From assembly GCA_024226235.1 (NCBI GenBank), contig JAAELW010000209.1:1-39410 (forward strand): a stretch of 39,410 nt of DNA, given 5' to 3'. The notes beneath the pieces are model-generated. The model had not been told where the DNA came from. It was given only the letters and a program-made list of their open reading frames with translations, and made no database searches. The translations under genes were made by a program, and so were the position numbers. Position 1 is the stretch's first letter. Each line of letters begins with the position of its first letter. This DNA is from a bacterium. GTDB taxonomy: Bacteria > Myxococcota_A > UBA9160 > UBA6930. Positions 15,805 to 24,381 of this stretch are shown here, piece by piece.

Positions 15805-16176
15805 ATGATCAAGCTCGTTTACATCATTCGTCGCCACCCAGACTTCTCCCAGGAAGATTTCTACAAGCGCTGGCTCTCTCACGGTCCGCTCGTCGGTGAA
15901 GTAGCCGAAGCCATCAATGCCCGTCGCTACATTCAAAGCCACACGATCGATACACCCCTGAACGAGCAGTTCGCTCAGTCTCGCGACATGGGGAAGGCCT
16001 ACGATGGGATCACGGAGGTATGGTGGGACAGTCTCGAGGATCTGGTCGCTGGAATGAACACGCCCGAAGGGCAAGCGGCCCACAAACGCCTGCTCGAAGA
16101 TGAGCGCGAGTTCATTGACCTTGCGAACTCACGCATATTCCTCACAGAAGAGCATCAAATCTTCGCTCGCAGTTGA
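15805..16176 (+). CDS. EthD-like (dimeric alpha-beta barrel) protein
   Basis: A 123-residue small protein starting MIKLVYIIRRHPDFSQEDFYKRW, the typical EthD/ferredoxin-like barrel opening (strand, then the RxP..S.EEF..W helix), with HGPLV after it and the second half DGITEVWWDS, another EthD block. Members act in degradation or polyketide-tailoring contexts, often with unknown chemistry; no partner is evident here. The ATG at 15805 has GGAG seven bases upstream. The frame opens 62 codons earlier, but that extension looks non-coding. Confidence 0.82.
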   Translation: MIKLVYIIRRHPDFSQEDFYKRWLSHGPLVGEVAEAINARRYIQSHTIDTPLNEQFAQSRDMGKAYDGITEVWWDSLEDLVAGMNTPEGQAAHKRLLEDEREFIDLANSRIFLTEEHQIFARS

Positions 16177-16464
16177 ATGAGAATCGATTCTGTCCTGGCC
16201 CGGCGTACCTGTTCCGACGGCAGATGCGATCTTGGCGCTCACGTCTCCGTAGTGCTGCAGGAAAGTGCCGCCGTCGGATGGGTAGAGGTGGGCCGTCCCA
16301 TGGTCAAGTCGCTGCGTCGATCCCCGTAGCCTAACGCGAGGCAGCAGCCGGCTGGGCCAATGTCGGACGTGTCGAGGCATGATACTGTCGGGTTCAACTC
16401 GAGAGGCTTGGCGGGGTCGATGGCCGGCCTCGCGGCAGAACTACGTGTCGGTTGGACGGCGGGA

Positions 16465-17232
16465 ATGATCATGGATCTCTGGAAGTACTTCGCCATCGGG
16501 CATGAGCACCATCTGTTCTGCAATCCGGTGAGTGAAGCCAAAGTGGATGAGTTGATCGGGCTCCTGGCTCTTCCGGATGAGGCCAGGGTTCTCGATATCG
16601 CGTGTGGCAAAGCCGAGTTTTCGGTACGGACCGCCAGGCGATGGAACTGCAGCATGGTCGGGGTCGACATCTCTCCCTATTTCGTTGCGGATGCTCGTGC
16701 AAAGGTCGAGAAGGCGGGCCTCGAGGATGCAATCGAGATCGTGGAATCGGATGGGAGCGAGTACAGCGGGAAACCATCATCGTTCGACGCGGCGGTCTGT
16801 CTAGGCGCCTCCTGGATCTGGGGCGGGCTGGAGGGAACGCTTCTCGCGCTCTCCTCCTGGGCCAAACCAGGCGGGCTGGTCGTTGTCGGGGAGCCCTTCT
16901 GGCGAACCGCTCCTTCCCGGGATCATCTCGAAGCTGCCGGACTGACCGAGTCCAGCTTCAGCACACACCAGGGAAACGCCCAAACAGGGCTCGGGTTGGG
17001 GCTGGGCCTTCTGCATGCCGTCGTAGCGAACGAGGATGACTGGGACCGGTACGAGGCCTACCAGTGGTACGCCGCTGAGTTGTATGGCTTGCGCAATCCT
17101 GACGATCCGGATGTCCCGGAACTGATGGCGAACGTGCGGAAGAGGCGCGACCACTACCTGCAGTGGGGTCGAAACGAAATCGGATGGGCCGTGTATCTCT
17201 TCATGAAGGACCCTGTCCTGCCCGCTGCCTGA
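16465..17232 (+). CDS. Class I SAM-dependent methyltransferase
   Basis: A protein of about 255 residues with a Rossmann-fold methyltransferase core: motif I VLDIACGKAEFSV, the acidic end of strand 2 in MVGVDISPYFV, a strand-4 region FDAAVCLGASWIWGG, and LKP-like WAKPGGLVVVGEPFW. The C-terminal region has many Trp and Tyr residues (YEAYQWYAAELYG). It resembles UbiE/Methyltransf_25-type small-molecule enzymes; the substrate is unknown. The starts at 16465 and 16471 both follow a GGCGGGA box; the frame opens 35 codons earlier without support. The 288 bases before it hold no recognisable gene. It lies tail-to-tail with a halogenase-like gene, 61 bases away. Confidence 0.85.
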   Translation: MIMDLWKYFAIGHEHHLFCNPVSEAKVDELIGLLALPDEARVLDIACGKAEFSVRTARRWNCSMVGVDISPYFVADARAKVEKAGLEDAIEIVESDGSEYSGKPSSFDAAVCLGASWIWGGLEGTLLALSSWAKPGGLVVVGEPFWRTAPSRDHLEAAGLTESSFSTHQGNAQTGLGLGLGLLHAVVANEDDWDRYEAYQWYAAELYGLRNPDDPDVPELMANVRKRRDHYLQWGRNEIGWAVYLFMKDPVLPAA

Positions 17233-17293
17233 CAAGACGCTCGGCATCTGGGTGCCGCGAGGGGCGTATTGCCCGGCTCGTACGGAAGGTCGC

Positions 17294-18871
17294 TCAGGCT
17301 TCTTCGAGCTTCCGGGGCGCCATGAACCAGCCCAGTGGCATGGGCTCCCTCGCGACGGGCATCGCGGCGCCTTCGAGCAGGTCGAGCCCCCGGTTCCGGA
17401 CCGCGTTGAAGATCCGCTCCGTCCTGCGCAGGATTTCCTTGTCGGGGGTCGGATCCCCAACCTCACGTACGAAATCCAGCAGATCCTGGCCGTCGGAGAA
17501 TTGACCGCGGTTCTCGCGGTGGTAGTGGCCACCGCTCGTCAGGTGGTCGTCGATCCTGCGGAAGAAGGATGCGAAGTTGGAGAGTGCGCTGAGCACGTAC
17601 TTGCGCTGGATCAGTTGGCGCTTGAGCTGGCGGGCGTTCAGGTGCTTGTCCTGGAGGTAGGACGAGACCCAGAGGTTGTAGTAGCAAGCTACGTCGAAGT
17701 CCCACTTGAGCTTGCACAGCTCGTAGCTTCCCAGCACCGAATACTGATCCCGGTAGAGGCGCATCGCCGCTTCGACCCGGAACTGCATGAAGTCGTCATA
17801 GAGCCCCACGCGGGTACTCAGGGCTTCTGCGTCCTCGCCTCCCAGGTCCCGGGCGATCAGGTCTGCGGTGAAGTCGTTTCCCAGCGCGATGAAGTCTGCA
17901 CCCGGGCTATAGAACGGATCCGGGAACGCAGAGGCTTCTCCTACCAGCGCCCAGCGGTCCGGGCTGTAGAAGCGCTTCGTGCCGTAGGCCAGATGCATGA
18001 AGCACTGGGTCTCGATTACCTTGGCGTCCTGGAGCAGCGAGGCGACGCCGCGGTGGCCGCGCAGGAACTCGACGAAACCCTCGGTCGTGCGCCATTCCGG
18101 ATCGAAGCTCCCACGGTCGCACACCACGCCAATACTGGTGAGCCCGTTCTGCAACGGGATGAACCAGATCCAGTAGCCCCGCGCTAGGAAGTGGAGGGTC
18201 GAGAGCCGGCGCGGGGTCCAGTGCACCCGCTCGCGGAAGGAATCGGGTCCCAGGCTGTCGATATCGGTGACGCCTTCGAACCAACCCCAGACCGAGCTGT
18301 TCTCGAGGTCGTTCACCGGGATGTTCAAGTCGAGCTGGCGTGCGAGCATTCGGCCGCGCCCGCTGGCGTCCACGACCCAACGGCTCTCGAATTCTTCCTG
18401 TTCGCCTCCGTCCGAGATCAGCAGGCGGTGAGCCTGGCCGTCGTGGCCGAGCTCGATCTCTTCCACCTTGGTTCCCAGCCGCACATCGATGCCGGCTTCC
18501 CGGTTCATGTCGATCAGATCTGCTTCCAGGCGGCTGCGATCGATCTGGAATGCTGGAATCAGCGGAATCGAGGCCGAGCCGATCTCGCTCATTTCCTGCA
18601 GCGGAAGGTCCAGCTCCGGGGTGTCGAAGAAGAAGCGCAGGCCGTTCTTCGGGTAATGGCGGTCGTAGAGGTAGCTGCCGAGCCCCAGCCTCTTCACGAA
18701 GTAGTGGCTCGCGATCTCGACCATCGACTCGCCGATGTTCAGCGAGAAACGGGTCTTCTTGTCGAAGACCGCGATGCGGCGGCCAGGCAGGCTCTGCGAG
18801 AGCTGGCGCGCGAGCAGTGCGCCAGCCATGCCTCCACCGATGATGGCTACGTCCAGCGTTGCGGGGCTCAC
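17294..18871 (-). CDS. Flavin-dependent halogenase-like protein
   Basis: A 525-residue FAD enzyme of the tryptophan-halogenase family. The FAD-binding GGGMAG lies at 12-17, an NIGES segment at 45-49 and DASGRGR at 168-174. The halogenase motif WxWxIP is present as WIWFIP at 234-239, and a Lys in the expected place (Lys75, in YPKNG) could be the chloramine-forming residue. GEASAFPDPFYSPGADFI matches the second flavin-contact region. About 150 further C-terminal residues are helical with many aromatic positions, consistent with a substrate domain. It would use FADH2, oxygen and halide; a partner flavin reductase is not seen. The start is GTG 18871, divergent from a second halogenase-like gene 116 bases away. 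It could instead be a non-halogenating monooxygenase. Confidence 0.8.
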   Translation of the reverse strand: MSPATLDVAIIGGGMAGALLARQLSQSLPGRRIAVFDKKTRFSLNIGESMVEIASHYFVKRLGLGSYLYDRHYPKNGLRFFFDTPELDLPLQEMSEIGSASIPLIPAFQIDRSRLEADLIDMNREAGIDVRLGTKVEEIELGHDGQAHRLLISDGGEQEEFESRWVVDASGRGRMLARQLDLNIPVNDLENSSVWGWFEGVTDIDSLGPDSFRERVHWTPRRLSTLHFLARGYWIWFIPLQNGLTSIGVVCDRGSFDPEWRTTEGFVEFLRGHRGVASLLQDAKVIETQCFMHLAYGTKRFYSPDRWALVGEASAFPDPFYSPGADFIALGNDFTADLIARDLGGEDAEALSTRVGLYDDFMQFRVEAAMRLYRDQYSVLGSYELCKLKWDFDVACYYNLWVSSYLQDKHLNARQLKRQLIQRKYVLSALSNFASFFRRIDDHLTSGGHYHRENRGQFSDGQDLLDFVREVGDPTPDKEILRRTERIFNAVRNRGLDLLEGAAMPVAREPMPLGWFMAPRKLEEA

Positions 18872-18987
18872 TGCGGGTCGAATATAGAAGAAGGATCGAG
18901 GCTTTGGAAGCCTCGCGAGCGCCCGCCCGGACGAGTGCCGGATGGCCAGGTTGCCCAGCGAATTTGCGTCCTCTAGCGTTCGCCGGC

Positions 18988-20238
18988 ATGGGCAGCCGTA
19001 TTCGCAGTGTAGCCATCATCGGGGGCGGTCCGGCGGGCTCGGCCCTGGCCTATTACCTCGGTCGCGCCGGCCGGAAGGTCGTCCTCTTCGACAAGGGCAA
19101 TCGGCCGCCAATCATCGTCGGGGAGTCCCTGGTTCCTGCCACCGTGCCCTTCCTCGCCGAGCTCGGCATCGAGGAAGAGGTCCGTGGCTACAGCACCTTC
19201 AAGGAAGGAGCGAGCTTCATCTTCAACAGCGAAGAGAGCTTGAGCTTCAAGTTCGCGGATGTGCGAGGCGCGAAGACCAACTACTCCTACAATGTCCCTC
19301 GCGACAAGCTCGATGCCTCCATCTCCGAGGTCGCGGCCCGTTCAGGCGCCAAGCTGGTGCGAGAAACAGCGCGGGTCGAGCGGGTGGGTCAATCGGATCG
19401 GGTACAGCTCGCCCCGGAGACCCTGGCCCAGACGGAGGGCTACTTCGAGGGCCAGCCAGACCTCATCGTGGATGCCAGTGGGCGCCCGCGCATGCTTCCG
19501 AACCTGCTCGACCTTCCCTATCAACACGGCGATCGCAGGGATACGGCTCTCTTTGCCCATTGCCAGGGCATTGCCCAGGTGGTCGAGGGCAATGTCCACA
19601 CGGACACGCTCACCCATGGTTGGAGCTGGCGCATTCCCTTGCCCGGGAAGATGTCCGTCGGCTTCGTGGTCGATTCGGATTATGTGAAGACCCTGGGAGC
19701 GGACCTCGAGGAGCAGTTCGACGCCATCCTGGCCCGGGAGCCCGTGATCAAGCTCTGGGGGGACTCCCCGAAGCGCATCACGCCCGTGCTGAAATACACG
19801 AACTACCAGCTGGTTTCGAAGCGCGGCTTCGGGGACGGCTGGGTATTGCTGGGCGACACCTTCGGATTCGTGGATCCCGTGTTTTCGAGCGGGCTCCTGC
19901 TGGCGTTCGATGGTGCGAAGGCACTTTCGACAGCGATCCTGGCCGGCGGCGACGAACGCGCGATGCGTCGCTACGACCAGCACGTGCGGCACCACATCCA
20001 GGCCTGGCAGAAGACCATCGACCATTTCTACGACGGTAGACTCTTCACGCTCTTCAAGGTCGGAGAGGTCGTTCGGCATACACCCATCGGGCGTCTGATG
20101 GACTTCCACTTCCGCAAGCACGTGCCGCGGGTCTTCACCGGTGAGGCTTCGTCGAAGCGCTACAGCCCGGCCCTGGTGGATTTCATGTGCCGCTACGCTT
20201 TGATGGACAATGATCCCAGCGCCCTCGCGATCCGCTGA
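18988..20238 (+). CDS. Flavin-dependent halogenase-like protein (second copy, divergent)
   Basis: A 416-residue FAD enzyme of the same family but only distantly like its divergent neighbour. FAD loop GGGPAG (12-17), VGES (44-47), halogenase Lys72 in FKEG, DASGRPR (162-168), the WxWxIP motif as WSWRIP (212-217), then GDTFGFVDPVFSSGLLLAF. Both family hallmarks of halogenating enzymes are thus kept. The start is ATG 18988; the frame opens 43 codons earlier inside the divergent promoter region. It lacks the extra C-terminal domain of the neighbour. elbB follows after 32 bases and may be co-transcribed. The substrate is unknown. Confidence 0.82.
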   Translation: MGSRIRSVAIIGGGPAGSALAYYLGRAGRKVVLFDKGNRPPIIVGESLVPATVPFLAELGIEEEVRGYSTFKEGASFIFNSEESLSFKFADVRGAKTNYSYNVPRDKLDASISEVAARSGAKLVRETARVERVGQSDRVQLAPETLAQTEGYFEGQPDLIVDASGRPRMLPNLLDLPYQHGDRRDTALFAHCQGIAQVVEGNVHTDTLTHGWSWRIPLPGKMSVGFVVDSDYVKTLGADLEEQFDAILAREPVIKLWGDSPKRITPVLKYTNYQLVSKRGFGDGWVLLGDTFGFVDPVFSSGLLLAFDGAKALSTAILAGGDERAMRRYDQHVRHHIQAWQKTIDHFYDGRLFTLFKVGEVVRHTPIGRLMDFHFRKHVPRVFTGEASSKRYSPALVDFMCRYALMDNDPSALAIR

Positions 20239-20270
20239 GAGCGCGATTCGAACCCACATCTGGAGGTCAA

Positions 20271-20933
20271 ATGATGACGCGCGTCGGCGTGATTCTCTCG
20301 GGGTGTGGCTACCTCGACGGTACTGAGATCCACGAGAGCGTGATTGCATTGCTCAGCCTGGACCGTGAAGGGGCCCAGGTGCAGTGTCTGGCTCCCGACA
20401 AGCCCCAGCTCGACGTGGTCGATCACCGCACCGGAGAGGCCATTGCGGGCGAGACCCGCAACGTGCTCGTCGAGGCGGCACGCATCGCCCGGGGAGAGAT
20501 CGAGGACGTGGCGAATGCGAATGCCGCGGACTTCGACGCGGTGATCGTGCCCGGCGGCTACGGTGCGGCGAAGAACCTCTCCTCCTTCGCAGTGGAGGGT
20601 CCGGACAGCACGGTCGACCCGGGTGTCGAGAAGCTGCTGCGCGCCGTCCACGAGGCCAGAAAGCCCATAGGCTTCATCTGCATCGCTCCGAACCTGGCGG
20701 CCCGGCTCTTTCCGGGCGTGGATCTCACCATCGGTTCGGACCCGGAGACCGCTGGAGCGCTGGAGACGATGGGCGCCCATCACAAGGCCTGTCCGGTGGA
20801 GAGTTTCGTCTGTGACGAGAAGGCGAAAGTGGTGAGCTGCCCGGCTTACATGCTTGGCCCCGGCATCAAGGACGTCGCTGCAGGGATCGAGAAGCTGGTC
20901 GGAGAGGTGCTGCGCCTGGCTAGCTCGCCCTGA
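20271..20933 (+). CDS. elbB: ElbB/ES1-type DJ-1 superfamily protein
   Basis: A 220-residue class I glutamine amidotransferase-like protein of the ElbB family, named from enhanced lycopene yield in E. coli and reported to have weak glyoxalase activity. Seen: GVILSGCGYLDGTEIHE at the start, IVPGGYGAAKNLS in the middle, and the nucleophile elbow Cys in GFICIAPN. The length is typical. The ribosome site CTGGAGG precedes the double ATG. It lies downstream of the second halogenase, and its last 14 bases overlap the end of the convergent methyltransferase gene. Confidence 0.9.
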   Translation: MMTRVGVILSGCGYLDGTEIHESVIALLSLDREGAQVQCLAPDKPQLDVVDHRTGEAIAGETRNVLVEAARIARGEIEDVANANAADFDAVIVPGGYGAAKNLSSFAVEGPDSTVDPGVEKLLRAVHEARKPIGFICIAPNLAARLFPGVDLTIGSDPETAGALETMGAHHKACPVESFVCDEKAKVVSCPAYMLGPGIKDVAAGIEKLVGEVLRLASSP

Positions 20934-21780
20934 GCGCGTAGGCGAAGTACATCCGGCGGCCGCACCGGAAGTCCTCGTACATCGGCGATCCGATGCAGCC
21001 GGCGAAGTGGTGGATCGATCCCCGGATCAGGTCTGGAACCGCGGAGCTTCCGTCGATCAATTCCCGTTTTCGGGCATCGTCGGCCTCGAGCGCGGCCAGC
21101 ACGTTCTGCGTGATGTCCATCTGGTGTTCGATCTTGAAGCGCGAGCTGGCGACGAGGGCTTCGGTGGCCGCGGCTTCCTCGGCGTGCCGGAAATCTGCAA
21201 AGAGCAGCATGCCGTCGTCAGTCAGCACGCGGTGTGCTTCTTCGAGGAAGGCGTCGACATTCGGGTAGCCATGCGAGCTCTCCACGTTGAAAACGACATC
21301 GAAGGACGCGTCCTCGAACGGCAGCGCCTCGGCGTTCCCCGACAAGAAGCGCAGGCCCGCGTCGTCGAAGCAGGTCCGGCTGGCCTCGACGGCTCGTTCC
21401 GAGAGGTCGAGGCCGGTGACGTGGGAAGCTCCATGGGCGTGGAGCACGTGTGCAGCACCTCCGCCTCGGCCCGAGCCGACTTCCAGTACGCGCTTGCCGC
21501 GGAGGGGTGTGAGAGCTGCAAGGAAGTCATACAGCCCGAGTTGGAAGCGCTCGGGATCGTCGCTCTCTGCTCCCGGAACCTCCGCTACCGATGCGTAGCC
21601 ATAGTTCATGCAGCGGAAGTCCGAGAACAGCAACTCGGAGAGTTCGCTGATGGCGTCGTACCAGGTCCGGTAGGCCCGCTCCCGGAACGGTAGATCCCAG
21701 GCCCGCGCAAGCTTCATTGCAGCCCGTGCGATGGCCAGCTTTCCGGCCAGACGAAGGCTGGTGCCGGAAGCTCGGCTCAC
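20920..21780 (-). CDS. SAM-dependent methyltransferase (UbiE-like)
   Basis: A 286-residue enzyme with a Rossmann methyltransferase domain in the centre: motif I VLEVGSGRGGGAAHV, acidic GLDLSERAV, motif II GNAEALPFEDASFDVVFNVES, and post-motif HRVLTDDGMLLFADF. The N-terminal FRCMNYGYA segment is shared with methyltransferases acting on lipids or polyketides (phthiotriol-type, sterol and fatty acyl enzymes). The start is set at GTG 21780, which overlaps the desaturase stop as GTGA; the frame extends 19 codons upstream. It is last in the minus-strand operon after the desaturase, so a lipid substrate is plausible but unproven. Confidence 0.85.
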   Translation of the reverse strand: MSRASGTSLRLAGKLAIARAAMKLARAWDLPFRERAYRTWYDAISELSELLFSDFRCMNYGYASVAEVPGAESDDPERFQLGLYDFLAALTPLRGKRVLEVGSGRGGGAAHVLHAHGASHVTGLDLSERAVEASRTCFDDAGLRFLSGNAEALPFEDASFDVVFNVESSHGYPNVDAFLEEAHRVLTDDGMLLFADFRHAEEAAATEALVASSRFKIEHQMDITQNVLAALEADDARKRELIDGSSAVPDLIRGSIHHFAGCIGSPMYEDFRCGRRMYFAYALRAS

Positions 21781-22751
21781 GGGAGAATGACCTGGCGCAG
21801 GAGTTCCGGACCTGGGGTGTAGATCCAATCGCGCCACGGTTCGGGAATCCGATCGGCGATCTCCTTACGGAAACGCGGCAGGCGATACCACGGGATCATC
21901 GGTACGAGGTGATGCTCCCAGTGATAGGGCGTGATGCAGAACGGAAAGAGGAAGCCGTTCAGTGGAAAGATCAGGCTTCGCGTCTTCAGCCTCTGGTCCT
22001 GGGCCTCCCGGTAGCCGCCTCCATGCTCCAGGCTGCTCTTCAGGAAGTTCAAGCAGGTCGCGGTCTTGATCGCGATCAGCACGGTCAGCAGGGTGGCCAC
22101 CGGTGCTTCGAGGAGTGGAGCGAAGAGAATGGCTGCCCAGCCCAGGACGAAGCCGGTGCCTCGCAGCCAGGCGGGAGCGGCTTCGTAGCCTTCGGGTTTT
22201 GGGCAGCGATCGTCGAGGCCCCTCATCCAGAGCCGATAGGTCTCGAACTCGTAGAACGGGATGAGCCACACCTTGGCCAGCTTGGAGAGCAGCGCGCGAC
22301 CCTCCAGCACGTACTTGGAGCAGTTCTGCGGGTCGTCGTCTTCCAGGACGCGCTGGTGGTGGAGGTTGTGTCCGATGCGCCAGTGGAGCCCGTAGTCGCG
22401 AAGGAAGAGCATGCAGACGGCCCAGCCGGACACATCGTTCAACACACGACGCAGCCGTGGGGAGCGCGTGATCAGGAACAAACCGTGGGAGGCCTCGTGG
22501 GCTACCAGAGTGAACAGCGAGAAGATGATGCTCCCGTAGACCAGGCCCAGGATCGGCACCGTCAGCGGCGTCGGAAGCGGCCGGGTCGCGAAGTAGGCCG
22601 CCGGGAACCCGGCCAACAACAGGCCGAGGCTCATCAGGTTGATTGTGTTGTGTCGCCAGCGGGCACTCGTGTCCTCGAAGGGGCGGCCCGCTTCCTCGGC
22701 TGCCTTGAGCCAGTCGTTCCCGATTTCCTCTCCGGAGTTCGCAGCGACCAT
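21777..22751 (-). CDS. Membrane fatty-acid desaturase
   Basis: A 324-residue integral membrane di-iron enzyme. The three histidine boxes are present: HEASH (HxxxH), HNLHH (HxxHH) and HWEHH (HxxHH) near the C-terminus, separated by paired hydrophobic helices. These bind the two irons that insert double bonds, or hydroxyl groups in some relatives, into acyl chains or isoprenoids. The ATG at 22751 has a GAAGGGA site; the gene follows the SCP2-like gene by 17 bases and overlaps the methyltransferase start. Whether it acts on phospholipid acyl chains or a special lipid cannot be told. Confidence 0.9.
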   Translation of the reverse strand: MVAANSGEEIGNDWLKAAEEAGRPFEDTSARWRHNTINLMSLGLLLAGFPAAYFATRPLPTPLTVPILGLVYGSIIFSLFTLVAHEASHGLFLITRSPRLRRVLNDVSGWAVCMLFLRDYGLHWRIGHNLHHQRVLEDDDPQNCSKYVLEGRALLSKLAKVWLIPFYEFETYRLWMRGLDDRCPKPEGYEAAPAWLRGTGFVLGWAAILFAPLLEAPVATLLTVLIAIKTATCLNFLKSSLEHGGGYREAQDQRLKTRSLIFPLNGFLFPFCITPYHWEHHLVPMIPWYRLPRFRKEIADRIPEPWRDWIYTPGPELLRQVILP

Positions 22752-22768
22752 CTGTTCCCTTCTTCTCT

Positions 22769-23386
22769 CTACTCCGGAGAGAGTACGGCCAGCGCCAGCT
22801 GCATCGCCAGCTGCATGTCGCCGTCGAGCTCGATCTGGCCGCTCAGGAAGGCGTCCTGGGCGGCCAGCTCGCCGGTCTTCAGTGCCTCATAGGCCTCGCG
22901 GTCGACGCGGATGGTCGTGGTGGGTTCGGCCGGCAGGGGATCCTTACCGAAGTGGGCGAGCAGCGCGAAGCCGTCTTCCCCCTGGAGCTGGAAGCGCAGC
23001 GTGCCGGCCAGCAACTCCAGGTTCTGCATCCTCGAGGCAGTGATCTTCAGGTCGCCGCCCTGGCTGGCCAGCGCGCCGAGGAAGCCCAGCGGCGAGTCGC
23101 CTGCCTCGCTGGCCAGGCGTTCGAAGTCCGGACGCTCCAGCACGAGGGTCAGGAAGGGCGGATGGGTCGCCGTTTCGCCTGGGGTCATCACACCATCGGC
23201 CACGTTCAGCGTGAAGCGCCCACCGCCCTCACCGCGGACCTCGATCTGCATGGTGGCGTTCACGCCGCGAAGATCGTCGAGCACCCTCTGGGCGGTTTCG
23301 ACGGTGCGCTCCTGCTCCCGGAGGGTACGGGCCCATTGGCCGGGGAAGAGCTCGGTGAAGTACGTGCGGGGATCGGAAGCGCTCAC
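22769..23386 (-). CDS. SCP2 sterol/lipid-carrier-like protein
   Basis: A 205-residue soluble protein with an SCP2-like fold in its second half: a strand set with GRFTLNVADGVM, a DGVM-like motif and PFLTLVLERPDFERL, followed by a helix with GDMQLAMQLALAVL at the C-terminus. SCP2 domains bind hydrophobic ligands such as acyl chains or sterols. The start is GTG 23386, overlapping the mltG stop. Its place between a cell-wall gene and a desaturase suggests lipid handling; the ligand is unknown. Confidence 0.78.
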   Translation of the reverse strand: MSASDPRTYFTELFPGQWARTLREQERTVETAQRVLDDLRGVNATMQIEVRGEGGGRFTLNVADGVMTPGETATHPPFLTLVLERPDFERLASEAGDSPLGFLGALASQGGDLKITASRMQNLELLAGTLRFQLQGEDGFALLAHFGKDPLPAEPTTTIRVDREAYEALKTGELAAQDAFLSGQIELDGDMQLAMQLALAVLSPE

Positions 23387-24381
23387 CGGTGTCCTCGTTG
23401 GTAGCGATCGACGGCGCGGGCGTGCTCGGCGTAGGTGCGCGAGAAGTGGTGGGTGCCGTCGTTCTTCGAGACGAAGAAGATCGCGTCTTCCTGCTCGCTC
23501 GGCTCCACCACCGCGCGCAACGCGGCCGCGCCCGGGTTCGCGATCGGTCCCGGCGGCAGGCCGGGGATCTTGTAGGTGTTGTAGGCGTTCGAAGTGTCTT
23601 CGAGGTGTACCCGACGCAGGTTGCCGTCGAAGTCCGGGATGCCGTAGATCACCGCAGGGTCCGTCTCGAGACGCATACCCCGCCGGAGCCGGTTCAGGAA
23701 GACGGCGGCGATACGGGGCCGCTCCTCGGGTGCGCCCGTTTCCTTCTCGACGATCGAGGCGAGTACGACGACTTCGTGCATGGAGAGCTCGCGGGCTTTG
23801 GCGAGAGATGCGAGCGGTGCCCAGGCCAGGCGGAATTGCTCCACCAGATCTTCGATCATCGCGCGGGCACCGACGCCGCGCGCCCAGCGGTAGGTTTCCG
23901 GGAAGAGGTAGCCCTCCAGGTCGTCGCCTTCGACGCTCAGCTCCGCTACCAGCGCGGTGTCGTGTACCAGTGCGAGGATTTCTTCGGCCTCGGCGAGCCC
24001 GGCTTCCTCGAAGCGCACAGCTATTTCAGCTGCGGTCAGACCCTCCGGGAACGAGAAGGGATGGGTGAGCACCTGGCCCCGGGCCAGTCGATCCAGGATC
24101 TCCGCCGGCGACTGCATGGCCGAAAACTCGTACTCGCCAGCTCGAAGGGATCCACCCTTCCCCTGCCAACGGGCCAGGCCCTCGAAGGCCCAGGCGCGTC
24201 GGATGAGCCCAGCTTGCTCGAGCGAGGCGGCGACCCGTCCGAGGGTCGCGCCGGCCGGTACGTCGAACACGATCGGTTCGGCATCTGGCTTTGGGGCGGT
24301 GAGTGCGCGCCGCACGGTGAACCCCCCCGCCACCAGCGCGGCCGTCAGCAGTGCGATGATCGGGATCGCGATTCGCTTCAC
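23383..24381 (-). CDS. mltG: Endolytic murein transglycosylase MltG
   Basis: A 332-residue inner-membrane enzyme that cuts nascent glycan strands and so sets their length. An N-terminal signal anchor (IAIPIIALLTAALVAGGF) is followed by a LysM-like region and the YceG domain. The catalytic Glu lies in ASIVEKETG. LEGYLFPETYRW, FLNRLRRGMRLETDP and SNAYNTYKIPGLPPGPIANPG are diagnostic. The start is GTG, overlapping ruvX by four bases, an arrangement common among Proteobacteria and their relatives. Confidence 0.95.
   Translation of the reverse strand: MKRIAIPIIALLTAALVAGGFTVRRALTAPKPDAEPIVFDVPAGATLGRVAASLEQAGLIRRAWAFEGLARWQGKGGSLRAGEYEFSAMQSPAEILDRLARGQVLTHPFSFPEGLTAAEIAVRFEEAGLAEAEEILALVHDTALVAELSVEGDDLEGYLFPETYRWARGVGARAMIEDLVEQFRLAWAPLASLAKARELSMHEVVVLASIVEKETGAPEERPRIAAVFLNRLRRGMRLETDPAVIYGIPDFDGNLRRVHLEDTSNAYNTYKIPGLPPGPIANPGAAALRAVVEPSEQEDAIFFVSKNDGTHHFSRTYAEHARAVDRYQRGHR

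Noticed and set aside
20239-20265. tRNA T-loop-like ATTCGAACCC
   Set aside because: The neighbouring bases do not form a T stem or an acceptor stem on either strand.
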